17,507 bases of DNA from Xylaria sp. FL1777. Taxonomy: Eukaryota > Ascomycota > Sordariomycetes > Xylariales > Xylariaceae. The position numbers and the translations under genes were made by a program. The notes beneath the pieces were generated by a model. That model ran no database searches. It saw only the letters and a list, made by a program, of their open reading frames with translations, and was not told the DNA's origin. Position 1 is the stretch's first letter. The number at the start of each line of letters is the position of its first letter. Shown one piece after another: positions 1-9,899 of the stretch. The stretch lies in assembly GCA_022578965.1 (NCBI GenBank), contig MU400968.1:1-17507 (forward strand), given 5' to 3'.

Positions 1-1190
1 TAAAAAATAATTAGTTTTTTAAACAAATTATAAAAATAAAAATATAGAACTTTTATAAATTAAAGTAGTTAGTTATAACTATAGTTTATTATAAAAATTT
101 ATAAAAATTTGCAATATTTAAAAAAGATTTTAATTATACTTATAATATTATTTTAAAAAAATGTAAAAATAACTGCTATAAATATTACTAATTAATTAAA
201 GCATAATTATATTAAAAAATAGTTACTAAAAATAAAAAAGCTTAAAAACTATAATTTAAAGCTTGTTTAAAAATAAAAACAAAATAAAGTATAATAATAT
301 TTAAAATACTAAATAAAACAAACATTTAAACATTTTATAAAAAAAAATCAAAAAACAAAATAAGCATTCGTTAAAAAGGCAATAAGTAGCTAAAAAAACT
401 AAAGCCTTATATAAAGTTTAATATAATAACTAAAAAAATTAATTTAAAGTTAAACTTATATATTAAAAAAAAATATAACACTTTAATTAATTTAAAAGCA
501 TAAGCTAATATAATTTTATTTAAAGTAATAAAACAAAATAAAATTTCTTAAAAATATAAACAAAAATCCTAAAAAATTAAAAGATTTAATAAAAGTACTT
601 TTAGCTATAATAATAGTTATATACTTAAAAAAACTAAACTTTTTAATATATTTATATAAAAATATAAAAAGCAAATTATATTAAATATTGCTAATATATT
701 TAATTATAATATTATTTTAAAAATATTATAGCTAAAAACTAGTAACTTTTTAATTTAATAAAAAGCAAAAACTATTAATTAAAAAAGCAAAAAACAAAGC
801 AAAAAAATTAGAAAAATCGCAAAAAAAATTTTAAACAAAATACTAAAAATATATTATAAATTTTATAAACTATTTAAAAAAAAAAAAAAAAAAACTTCTT
901 AAATATAGCTTATAAAACTACTATATTTCTATTAAAAAAAAATATTAACTAAAACTTTATTAAATATATTATATAAGCTTAAAAAAAACAAATGCCTTAT
1001 AAAAATACATTTAAAAAAATCTAGCAAAAGAATTCTTAAAAAAATTTTAGTTATTTGCTAAATATTTTATAGTATTAATACTAAAAATAAAAAATAAAAA
1101 ACAACTAATTAATAAAAAAAAAAAACTAGTATAGTAAATAATAGTTAATTATTAATTATTAAACATAATTATTATTACAAATAAATATTT
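1..1190. other. Gene-free AT-rich stretch
   Basis: The plus strand is strongly A-rich and stops are dense in all frames. There is an A-run of about 19 near 873-891. I recognise no protein motif, RNA gene or repeat. By position, the missing 5' part of the Gypsy element that resumes at 3410 would be expected here, but no gag, protease or N-terminal RT motif could be read with confidence. Confidence 0.6.
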
Positions 1191-1254
1191 CTTTACTTTA
1201 TTAATAACTATAAAATTATTTATAGCACACTAAAAAAGTAAACAAATTTTTAAC

Positions 1255-1400
1255 TAGGCTACTAATTATTGTGCGACCTAAAAAAAGCACGTAAAATAGT
1301 TAAATAAGTTCTAAATATAAAAAGCTTTAGCTATTATAACGTAGCTAAAGAACTAATTAAGTTATAAGCAGCTGCAAAAACATAAAAACAAAGGCCTTTA
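1255..1400 (+). pseudogene. Possible ORF2 C-terminus of the truncated LINE
   Basis: Reading CTA AAA AAA GCA CGT AAA gives L(P)-K-K-A-R-K, followed by I-V-K-stop-V-L-N-I-K-K. This resembles the Ala/Arg-rich tail near the C-terminus of many Tad1-type ORF2 proteins (P-x-x-A-R-x-hydrophobic, then a Leu-rich stretch). The second copy reads the same words at 9930-9965 on the minus strand. The match is short and judged by eye, so it could be coincidental. The remaining LINE sequence to 3409 would then be 3' untranslated or a poorly conserved tail. Confidence 0.35.
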
Positions 1401-1976
1401 AACATAAAGCAAAAGCAGCTAAACATTAATACTAGCTTTCTTTTAAGCTAAAAAAGGTTTACTATAACTATAAAGCAAAAGCTAAAGCATTTATTATAAA
1501 GCTATTTGCTATTTATAGTTTTAAAAAAGCTGCTTATTATAAGTTTACGTTTATAAATGTTAAAGTAAAGCATAATATAATAAAATACTAAAAACAGCAA
1601 TACAAAATTACAGATATAAAACTATAAAAGTTAAAAAGCATATATTATAAAAAAGCAAAGCAATTAAGCAACTTTATTAAGTACTAAACACTAAAATTTT
1701 ATTAAAACTTTTAGCTATTAAATATATAATAATGTTAACCTTTAAAAATTATGTACACACTTTTTAACTAGCTTATCTATGTAAAACTTCTGGCTTTTTT
1801 ACTTACTATAGCTTTTTTTGCCTTTTTAATTGTAACTTAAAGTTGCGTATTAGCTATAAACGCAGCTTAAATATTTTTATTAGTACAAAAATAGCGCATA
1901 GCTATATAAGCTTTAATAAACAATTAAAGTTTTTTATTAATTTTTTTAAGCTAAAAAATTATTAGCAGCACTTAAA

Positions 1977-2853
1977 ATTAAAAGAACTTTAATCGTTAAA
2001 ATAAGCATAAAGTAAAGCTTAAAAATATATAAATACTAATATAGTTAAAAATACTTATAAGATTATAATTGCTATTTTTAGCGCTTACTTTGCTTTTTTT
2101 GCATTATAAGTAGTTAATAAACTTACTAATAATATTGCAAGCGTAAAAGTTATTAATGTTTTTATATAGTTAGCATAAAAAAAATAGCAATAAAAAGTGC
2201 ACAATATACTATTATAATATAAGCAATACAGTAATAATATAGCTTAAGCATTTTAGCGTGCTTAATAAATACAAATTTTAAAGCTATTAATAATACTTTA
2301 GCGTAAAGCACTAAAATATCTACTTTTATTTTAAAAATTAGCGTTATAACAAAAAAGCATAACAATAAATAGTTATAAAAGCTTAAACTATATAATAGCA
2401 AACTGTTAGCTATTTTATTTAGTACTATAAATTAAATAACTAATAAAAACTATAGCAAAATAACTTATAATTTTAAATATATAAGCTTAATACTAATTAA
2501 TATATATATTTAAGTTAAGCTAGTTATAAATATATACTATAAAAAGCATAGTAGCTATAGCAAAGTAAATTTTTATATAACTATAACGTATTAATAATTA
2601 ATTATATTATAAACTAAGCACTTTAATATATTAAAGCAAACATAAGCTAAGCATATAGTAGTAATAATAATAAAAGTAATAAAGTTAATAATTAAAAAAA
2701 AAAAAATTAGCATAAATAGCTAAGTAAAATAACTTATTATTTATTGCTACTTTATATTGCTTAATGCATAAACTACTTATAAGCTATGTTTACTTAGTAA
2801 ACTTACTATAAAAAGCATAAAAGCAGCTTAAAAAATAAATATACAAAAAGCAA
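1977..2853. other. Segment present only in the left LINE copy
   Basis: The two LINE copies align to ATTATTAGCAGYACTT (left 1959-1974) and again from TAATAAGYAATTAA (left 2863 on). In the right copy these points are adjacent (around 9245-9275), while the left copy has about 880 bp between them. It is either an insertion in the left copy or a deletion from the right one. I see no terminal repeats and no recognisable protein. A minus-strand open stretch (2162-2401, 79 codons) is only hydrophobic, low-complexity sequence as expected from A/T-rich DNA, so I do not call it a gene. Confidence 0.6.
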
Positions 2854-2882
2854 ACTAAAAAATAATAAGCAATTAATTTTGC

Positions 2883-2910
2883 TTATAACTTAGTTATAAC
2901 TTAGTTATAA
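2883..2910 (+). repeat. 11-bp tandem repeat, about 2.5 units
   Basis: The unit TTATAACTTAG is repeated head to tail. The same array in the inverted LINE copy (9203-9240) has about 3.5 units, so unit number differs between the two copies. It lies in the LINE 3' region, about 500 bp before the element's end. Confidence 0.85.
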
Positions 2911-3298
2911 AAAAGCTAATGCAATAAAAAACTAGCAGTAATATTAAAGCAAGCAAACTATAATATATTAGCAATATAATAAAAAAAGATTTAAAAAAAA
3001 ACTAAAAAAAAAAAGCAGTACATTTAGCTAAATAAGTGCTAAAACTAAAAAAACTGCTATAAGTAGCATAAAGCAAGCAATAATACTAAAGCAAGCAAAC
3101 TATAAAGCAGAAAAAATACAAAGAAAAAAAAACTATAAAATAATTATATAAAGGTGCATATACTTAATTAATAGTATAATGCAAATAAGCAAACAACTTA
3201 AAAGCAAAAAAGTAAAAAACAAAGCACTTAATAAAATTGTAGCAAAACTAGTGCAACTTAAAAATAAATACAAAATGTTTTTACTTAGCTACTAAAAA

Positions 3299-3326
3299 AA
3301 AAGCAAGCTGCTTATGGCTTGCTTTT
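3299..3326 (+). other. Stem-loop near the LINE 3' end
   Basis: A perfect 10-bp inverted repeat, AAAAGCAAGC / GCTTGCTTTT, surrounds an 8-nt loop about 85 nt from the element's end. It has more G and C than its surroundings. The partner copy keeps the structure at 8785-8812 with one mispair. Some LINE reverse transcriptases recognise a 3' stem-loop in their RNA. That role is only a suggestion here. Confidence 0.6.
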
Positions 3327-3409
3327 AACCTACAAGCATAGTTTTTACCTGTACATATAAAAAATAAAAACCGGCATAGCTAGTAAGCTATTAACCTAAG
3401 TAATACAAT

Positions 3410-5995
3410 ATAATAACTATAAAAAAAAACATTAAATAAACAAAATAATTTATAGCAATTAATATTTTAAATAAATATTATGCTATTAAAATAGCTAAAA
3501 AAAAAAAATAGAAAACTATTATATAAACAGTATATAAACTATATAAATATATAGTTATGCTATAAAAATTATAAAATATATTAGCTAGCTTTTAATATAT
3601 AATAATAACGATTTTACAAAAGTTTTTAAACAAATTTATGTTTATTTACTTAAATAATATTTTAATTTATTTTAAAACGTTAAAAAAACATAAAAAACAT
3701 ATAACTTAAATATTAAAAATACTTAAACAAGCAAAATTATAATTTAATATAAAAAAGTATATATAGTATATATAAAAAATTAACTTTTTAAAATTTATAA
3801 TTATTTTAAAACAAATATAAATTTAATAGTTAAAAATTAACATAGTATAAAACTAAAAAATATTTAACTTAGCTATTATTATAAATATATAATAAACATT
3901 AAAATTTTTGAACTATATTTAAATGTTAATTTAAGACTTTAAGAAAATAGCATTTTACTTTATAAAGTATATAAAGAAAAAATACAAAAAAAAATCTTTT
4001 TTAATTTTAAAAAAAGCTTAAAAAGCTTTTAAAGAATTAAAACTAAAAGTTATTTTTAACCTTATAGTTAAACTACTTAATTTACAAAAAAAAAAAAAGC
4101 TAAAAATAAATGCTTTAAATAATATAATTATAGAAGTTTTAAAACAACTAAAAAACAACAAAAAATAGCACTTAGTAGCTTATTATTTTAAAGCAGTATA
4201 AAACGCAGCATTATAATATTTTATATATAATAAAGAACTGCTTATAATTATTATAGCACTTAAAAAATAAAAACTGTTTTTTATAAAAATTATAAAGCTA
4301 ATTAAAATCTATTTAAATTATTAAAACTTAATAAAATTTATAACTACGCAAAAAATTACTAAATAATATAAAAATTAAATAGTTTTCTTTTTAAATTTAA
4401 CTTTAAAATATGCTATATTAAAAAAAAAAAAACATTTAAGCAAACATACTAAGCTAACAAAATTAAAAAAAATTTAAAGTTTTAAAAAAAAACATTTAAG
4501 TGCTACATTTTTAAAAAAATAAAAGCTTAAAAGTTAAAATTATATTTAAAAACATTACAAATATATAGCTATAATAAGCTTATAACTTAAAAAAGTTAGC
4601 AAAACTATAAAAACATAAAAAATTAAAAAAAACAAGCTAATATATAAACGTAAAGTTTATTTATTAAAGTTTTTATAAAATAAGTTTATTAAAAAGTTTT
4701 ATAAATATTTATTATATAAATATTAAAAAGTAATAAAAATAGTTAAATAACTATAAAAAAAATACAATTTTTTAAAACTATAAAATATAGTTAAATTTAT
4801 TGTAAAAAAGTACAATATTTATAATAAAGCTAAAGCAGCTTAATATAAGCTTTATAAACTGCTATAACTTATATAAATACTTAAATAAGCATAACATACT
4901 ATTGCTTAAAATTTTATTATAGTATTATTTTTATTAACTAATTTAGTTATAAAAATATAATATAATAAAATATAAATTATTATTAATAAACTTATTAAGT
5001 ATGCTTATTTTTTACTGTTTAAAAAAAATGCAATAGTTAAATAATTTATATATGCTTTTATATGCTAATATTTAAATAAGCATAAGCTATTAAAAAAAAT
5101 TGTTTTAAACTAAAATAAATTGTTTACTTTTAAGTTTAAAACTAGTTTTTTTAAACTTATTAATATTAAACTAAAGTTTTTAATTGCTTATTACTTATAA
5201 ACAAATAAACAAACAAAAAAATTAAACTAAATATTAAAACAATATTTATAAAATTATATTAACTACTAATAAAACAATTAAGTAAAATTATTACTAATAA
5301 TATAAATCTTATATAATATATTAACAAATAAAAATATAAACATATTTTTGCATAAAGCTATTTATAAATAGCAAGCAACTATTAAAAAACAAAAAAAAAC
5401 ATTAATAAAAATACTTGCTATTTTAATTATAGTATTTTAAGCAAAAACTATTGCAATAAAAATTAAAACATTATAAGCTAAAGTATAATTATGTTTTTAG
5501 TTTTTATAATAATAAATATTAATATATTATAATAAAAAACAAACTAAAAAACTAACTTTTAAAAAAAAAAACAAAGTTTATTTGCTATAATAAAAATAAA
5601 ATATAAACATTAATATTTTTTAAATTAAAATAAAACAATTAAGCAATAAATTAAAATTTAAAAAACTTAGCTTTTTTAAAATTAAAGAAATTATTTTATT
5701 TATTAACTATAAACTATTATTACTAAAAAACATATAAATTTACTTTATTTTTTATATTTTTTTACTAAAACTAATACTTATTAAAACATTTATTAAAATA
5801 TAACTAAAAATAAAAATAAATTAAAACATTTATAAAGTTAAAAATATATTAAATTTTTATTAAAATAATAATAACATTAAGTATTTTATTAAATAAAAAA
5901 AATACTTATATATTAATAATACTTAAGAACTTAAAAAATACTTAAAAACTGCTAAAATAATTATAAACTAGTTTTACTATTAATATTTTAATTAG
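3410..5995 (+). pseudogene. pol: Ty3/Gypsy pol: RT, RNase H, integrase, chromodomain
   Basis: One reading frame (codon starts at positions 2 mod 3) carries 862 codons of decayed pol with dozens of stops. RT: motif A Asp now Asn at 3461-3463; E-W-K-T with Trp as TAG at 3509; M-P-x-G-L-x-N-A-P-A-S-F-Q decayed at 3557-3595; YLDD now Y-L-N-N at 3647-3658; then L-I-Y-S-K-T-L-E-E-H and the F-L-G-F-I-I region to about 3800. RNase H: T-D-A-S-D at 4106-4120 with Asp now Asn; W-H-P-V-A-Y-Y at 4166-4186; Y-N-K-E-L-L and A-L-K-K-W near 4225-4275. Integrase: zinc-finger region about 4640-4830 (G-H-Q-G, then K-A-A-R-Y-K-P-Y-G-L-L decayed); first core Asp as AAT at 4985-4987; I-V-S-D-R as I-V-L-N-stop at 5099-5113; T-D-G-Q-T decayed near 5195-5210. 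GPY/F: G-P-F-K-I as AGC TTT TTT AAA ATT from 5669. A chromodomain ends the frame. Known for the family: replication and integration of the element. Confidence 0.93.
5825..5995 (+). pseudogene. Chromodomain at the pol C-terminus
   Basis: In the same frame as integrase, the codons give Y-K-V-K-N-I-L-N, then I-K-Y-F-I-K-stop-K-K-Y-L, then N-N-T-stop-E-L. This is the chromodomain pattern Y-x-V-E-x-I-L-x, Y-L-V-K-W-K-G-Y-P, N-T-W-E-P with both Trp codons turned to TAA, GGA to AAA and Pro codons to Leu. The frame ends with TAG at 5993-5995, which may be the original stop or another mutated codon. In chromoviruses this domain directs integration to heterochromatin through methylated histone H3. The domain identifies the element as a chromovirus. 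Confidence 0.9.
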
Positions 5996-6065
5996 CTAAA
6001 ACTAAAAAAAAAAAATTAACTTTAAATAAAGCATTTAATACGTTTTAATTAAACTTTAAAAAAAA

Positions 6066-6380
6066 CAATTAGTAATAGCTATACTGCTTTAATATATTGT
6101 TTTTGTTTTTTAGCTATATAGCGCTTTTTTGCTTTAATTTATTTAAGCTTTTTTAAATTACTTAAATTATAAGTTATAATAATAGCTATTTTTTTCTGCT
6201 ATAATTTTTTTTTTTGCTTAAAACAGTAGATTTTTGCACTTATTTTTTTATGTTTTTTTATTAGCAAATTTAATTTATTTTTTAGCTTTTTGTACTAAAA
6301 AATAAGCTGCTATATTTGCTTTAAAAATAAACCTTTAGCATTGCAATTTGCTTGTTTAGCTGTAATACATTTAATATATC
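6066..6380 (-). pseudogene. Coiled-coil protein fragment, unidentified
   Basis: Read on the minus strand from about 6345 downward, one frame gives a Lys/Leu/Ile-rich stretch with only about five stops in 90 codons: K-G-L-F-L-K-Q-I, L-K-N-K-L-N-L-L, then Y-C-F-K-Q-K-K-K-L, then N-L-S-N-L-K-K-L-K. Allowing GAA to AAA (Glu to Lys), it becomes a charged coiled coil with a L-x-x-L-E-E-L-E motif. That layout is common at the C-terminus of many fungal repeat-associated and zinc-finger proteins. I cannot name the family. The opposite strand and position, between pol and LTR of a plus-strand Gypsy element, suggest a separate insertion. It is certainly not functional. Confidence 0.45.
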
Positions 6381-6430
6381 GATTAAAGTTAGATTTTAAT
6401 ATTAAATATTTTATGCTATAATAATTGCAG

Positions 6431-6855
6431 CAAAAGCATAAAGCTATTTTAATTAATTTTAGTTTAATAAAAAAAAACAAAGCAAAGTTTTATTAAGCTT
6501 TTTATTTAAAACATAACAAGCAAAGTTTTTTAAAAACCTTACTAAACATAATAAGCATAAAAAACAAAAAACAAAAAATAAAGAAAAAAAACTTACGAAA
6601 AAGGAAATATAAAATTATTAAAACAACAATTACAAAAAAAAAAAAATAATGTTATAAAATAAGCTAACTAAGCTAGTTAAAAAGCTAGGTATAAAAAAAG
6701 CATGCATAAAAAGAGTTTTATTTATTAAAAAAATATATATTTAAACTACTATAAAGGTTTAATGCATAAACTTAACAAACTTAAGCATTGAGTTTATTAA
6801 ACTTTAAATTTAAAACAATATAACGTTAAGTCTATTAAAAAAAACAATATTTATA
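6431..6855. other. Unassigned spacer before the LTR
   Basis: This is AT-rich sequence with slightly more G and C around 6590-6720. It could be the N-terminal side of the minus-strand coiled-coil gene or the 3' untranslated part of the Gypsy copy. No motif or repeat is recognised. Confidence 0.4.
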
Positions 6856-7128
6856 AATTACTACTACTGTTTTTTTTGTTTATATAATTATACATTTTTT
6901 ATATTTAGTTATTTATTTAGTTTTTAGCTCTTTAGCTATTAATTTTTTATAACTATTAAGCATTAATATATTTATTACTTTTAATTTTTTAAAACCTTTA
7001 TTAATACATAGTAGTAAAAGTACCCTAAAAACCTCCTTAATAAACTACTGTTAAAAATCCTATTATTACCTGCAAATTAAGACCTTAAAAGCAAACCTGT
7101 TATATTAATATATAATAAGTCTATTACA
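6856..7128 (+). repeat. Decayed LTR, copy A
   Basis: About 270 bp match 15500-15777 in the same orientation, both starting near AAATTACTACT and ending TATTACA / CATTATA, consistent with a terminal CA. Most differences are C/T or G/A, plus a few short indels. This copy keeps more C (for example ACCCTAAAAACCTCC against ACTTTAAAAACTTTT), so it is less mutated. Copy B is followed by a gag gene, which is why I call the repeat an LTR. The exact 5' end is not certain. Confidence 0.7.
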
Positions 7129-8700
7129 TAAATTTGTTTAAAGTTATACTTAATTAATTAATTATTATATTTTACATATAATTATATTTTTTTTGTATTT
7201 TTTTAACGCTTTATTTTTGTTGCATTATATATTATAGATTTTTTAACTAAAATATTGTTTTTTTTACTATTGTTTTTTTTGCAATTATTTTGCTTGCTTA
7301 TATAGTTTATTATATTAGTATTTATGCTACTTTTTATATTTAAATTAATTAATCTTTTTAATACTACTTTTATTACTTTTAACTTTAAAAATAATTTTAA
7401 TTTTAAAAATAATAACTTAAATAAAGAATTTAATTTTATATCCTAATAATAAGTTATAACAAATATATAAAAGTACTAGTATTATAATTATAATTAAAGC
7501 TATAATTTTTGTTAGTTTTTAAAAAAATAGCTTTTATTATAAACTATAACTAATAACTAGTTAAAGCTATAAATACGCAAAATAATTAACGTATTAAAAA
7601 ACCTTAAAGTTTAATAATGTTTTTAAAAAGCTAATATTTAAATAAAATTTAAAAAAAACAATGTAAGTTATAATATTGCTAACATTTTTACATTTTAAAA
7701 CAAGCTTTTTATTTTATTTAAATAATTAGCTTTTATTAAATTTAATCTTAAAATATTTAAAGCTTTTAATAAAAAGCTTTATTAAGTTAAAAATGTTTAT
7801 AATATATAATAAATTAAAAAGTTATTTTGTTTTTTTTAGTTTTAAATCTAAAACGCATTTTTACGTTTTGCTGCTTTTTTTTTAGGTATTTTTATAAATT
7901 AGCAAACTAAACATAAATTTTATAACGTAATTAAAGCTAATATGCTGTTTTTTTATATTGCTAAAGCATATATAATTATAGCTCTATTATTAAGTATATA
8001 TATATTTTTAACAAGCAATTTTTTATAATAATTTATTAATATTTATTTTTATAGTAGTAAAACATAAACTTAAATAATTAATATTTTTGCTTAATTTAAA
8101 ATATATATTAGTTATAAGTTTGTTTTAAAACAGCTAAATAAAATAACTAAATAAAGTTATATATATAGCAGCTAATTAATTAATATTTTAGTACTTAAAT
8201 TAATAAATATATAGTTTAATTTAAAGCATATTATTTATAACTTAAATGCTATATTTATATATAATAATTTTAATTTTAAAAATAATATTTAAAATTTTAG
8301 CATAAATTATAAAAATATTATGCAAAATTTAACTAACTGTTTTATAATTACTAGTTTAAACATATTTAACTTATTTATGCAGTTATAATAATATACTATT
8401 ATTTTTTTTAAAAAAAAATAGCTTTTTTTTTATTTAATGCTAACTTTAGCTTATATAAATAAAACAACTAATTATTTATTAGTTTATGCTGTTTGTTTTT
8501 TATTTAAATTATTACATTTAAAAAAGTTTGCTTTATTTTTAAACATTGCATAACTATAAAATAATGTTAGCTATATTTTGCAAACTTTTATTATTTATAA
8601 AAACAAAAAAAAAATATTTAAAATATATTAAATTTATAATACTTTATTTTATATTATTTTAAATTATTAAACCTATAATAAATAATTTATAATAGTATAT
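7129..8700. other. Unrecognised AT-rich stretch
   Basis: About 1.6 kb lie between LTR copy A and the LINE 3' end. The T-rich plus strand around 7850-8350 has a few longer readable stretches, but no conserved motif emerged on either strand. It may be genomic flank of the Gypsy copy or another element mutated past recognition. Confidence 0.4.
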
Positions 8701-8784
8701 TGTTGTATTACTTAAGCTAACAGCTTATTAGCTATGCTGTTTTTTATTTTTTATATATATAAATAAAAACTATGCTTGTGGGTT

Positions 8785-8812
8785 AAAAGCAAGCCGTAAG
8801 CAGCTTACTTTT
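8785..8812 (-). other. Stem-loop near the LINE 3' end, second copy
   Basis: Arms AAAAGCAAGC and GCTTACTTTT pair with one mismatch around an 8-nt loop, about 85-110 nt from the LINE end. It is the counterpart of the perfect stem at 3299-3326. The mismatch is a single transition in one arm. Confidence 0.55.
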
Positions 8813-9202
8813 TTTCTAGTAGCTAAGTAAAAACATTCTGTATTTACTTTTAAGTTGTACTAGTTTTACTACGATTTTATTAAGTGCTTTGTTTTTTACT
8901 TTTTTGCTTTTAGGTTGTTTGCTTACTTGTATTATGCTATTAACTAGGTGTATGCACTTTTATATAGTTATTTTGTAGTTTTCTTTTTTTTATATTTTTT
9001 TTGCTTTGTAGTTTGCTTGTTTTAGTATTATTGCTTGCTTTATGCTACTTGCAGTAGTTTTTTTAGTTTTAATACTTATTTAGCTAAATATACTACTTCT
9101 TTTTTTTAGTTTCTTTTTAAACTTTTTTTTATTATATTACTAGTATATTATAGTTTGCTTGCTTTAGTATTACTGCTAGCTTTTTGCTACACTAGTTTTT
9201 TT

Positions 9203-9240
9203 ATAACTAAGTTATAACTAAGTTATAACTAAGTTATAAG
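9203..9240 (-). repeat. 11-bp tandem repeat, about 3.5 units
   Basis: ATAACTAAGTT is repeated head to tail on the plus strand. It is the reverse complement of the array at 2883-2910, which has about one unit fewer. Confidence 0.85.
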
Positions 9241-9899
9241 CAAAGTTAATTACTTATTACTTTTTAAAGTACTGCTAATAATTTTTTAGCTTAAAAAAGT
9301 TAATAAAGAACTTTAATTGTTTATTAAAGCTTATATAGCTGCGCGCTATTTTTATACTAATAAAAATATTTAAGCTGCACTTATAGCTAGTATATAACTT
9401 TAAGTTGCAATTAAAGAAGCAAAAAAAGCTGCAGCAAGTAAAAAAGCCGGAAGTTCTATATAAATAAGCTAATTAAAAAGTATTTATATAACTTTTAAAA
9501 GTTAATATTATTATATATTTAGTAGCTAAAAGTTTTAATAAAATTTTAGTATTTAATGCTTAATAAAGTTGCTTAATTGCTTTGCTTTTTTATAATGTAT
9601 GCTTTTTAACTTTTGTAGTTTTATATTTATAATTTTATATTATTATTTTTAGTACTTTATTATATTATGCTTTATTTTAAAATTTATAAACGTAAACTTA
9701 TAATATGTAGCCTTTTTAAAACTATAAGTAGCAAATAGCTTTATAATAAATGCTTTAGCTTTTGCTTTATAATTATAGTAAACCTTTTTTAGCTTAAAAA
9801 AAAGCTAGTATTAATACTTAGTTGCTTTTGTTTTATGTTTAAAAGCCTTTATTTTTATATTTTTATAGCTGCTTATAACTTAATTAATTTTTTAGCTAT

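Larger units (their letters stand above)
1191..3409 (+). mobile_element. 5'-truncated LINE copy (3' end), Tad1-like
   Basis: This segment is the reverse complement of about 8701-10040, which is the 3' end of the minus-strand LINE. Similarity is clear from about 1228 (words such as AAAAAAAGCACGTAAAATAG) to the shared end TAAGTAATACAA near 3409. Most differences between the copies are C/T or G/A. Similarity fades upstream of about 1190, as expected for a 5'-truncated non-LTR insertion, though the exact 5' end is uncertain. The copy carries about 880 bp (1977-2853) absent from its partner. Its right end abuts an in-frame Gypsy RT sequence, so it probably inserted into that element. Calling it LINE rests on its position downstream of the LINE RT in the other copy. 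Confidence 0.75.
3410..7128 (+). mobile_element. Ty3/Gypsy chromovirus remnant, 3' half
   Basis: This comprises the C-terminal two thirds of pol (3410-5995) and, after an interrupting 860 bp, an LTR-like repeat (6856-7128) in the same orientation. The 5' boundary is the end of the left LINE copy, which cuts the RT domain just before motif A. No 5' LTR, gag or protease is visible to the left. In an intact chromovirus the 3' LTR follows pol closely. Here 5996-6855 contains a fragment on the opposite strand, suggesting a further insertion or rearrangement. That the LTR belongs to this pol is inferred from order, orientation and the LTR-gag association at 15500-17000. Confidence 0.7.

Noticed and set aside
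1060..1225. Possible N-terminal RT of the Gypsy copy (K-x-Q-L then N-N-Y-K, like a decayed C-V-D-Y-R)
   Set aside because: The spacing is wrong and some changes would need transversions, unlike the clean transitions after 3410.
2162..2401. 79-codon minus-strand open frame
   Set aside because: It is low-complexity hydrophobic sequence (Leu, Ile, Tyr, Phe) with no motif, inside a decayed repeat; A/T-rich DNA yields such frames by chance.
2861..3300. C-terminal coiled coil of a pogo/Fot1 DNA transposase in the inverted repeat
   Set aside because: A Lys-rich heptad-like stretch can be read, but no DDE block exists upstream, and the second copy continues into a LINE reverse transcriptase.
9009..9180. 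CRISPR-like repeated words (GTTTGCTTGYTTTAGTATTA twice)
   Set aside because: There are only two copies, about 140 bp apart, also present in the other LINE copy (2935-3105); it is an internal duplication of the LINE tail.
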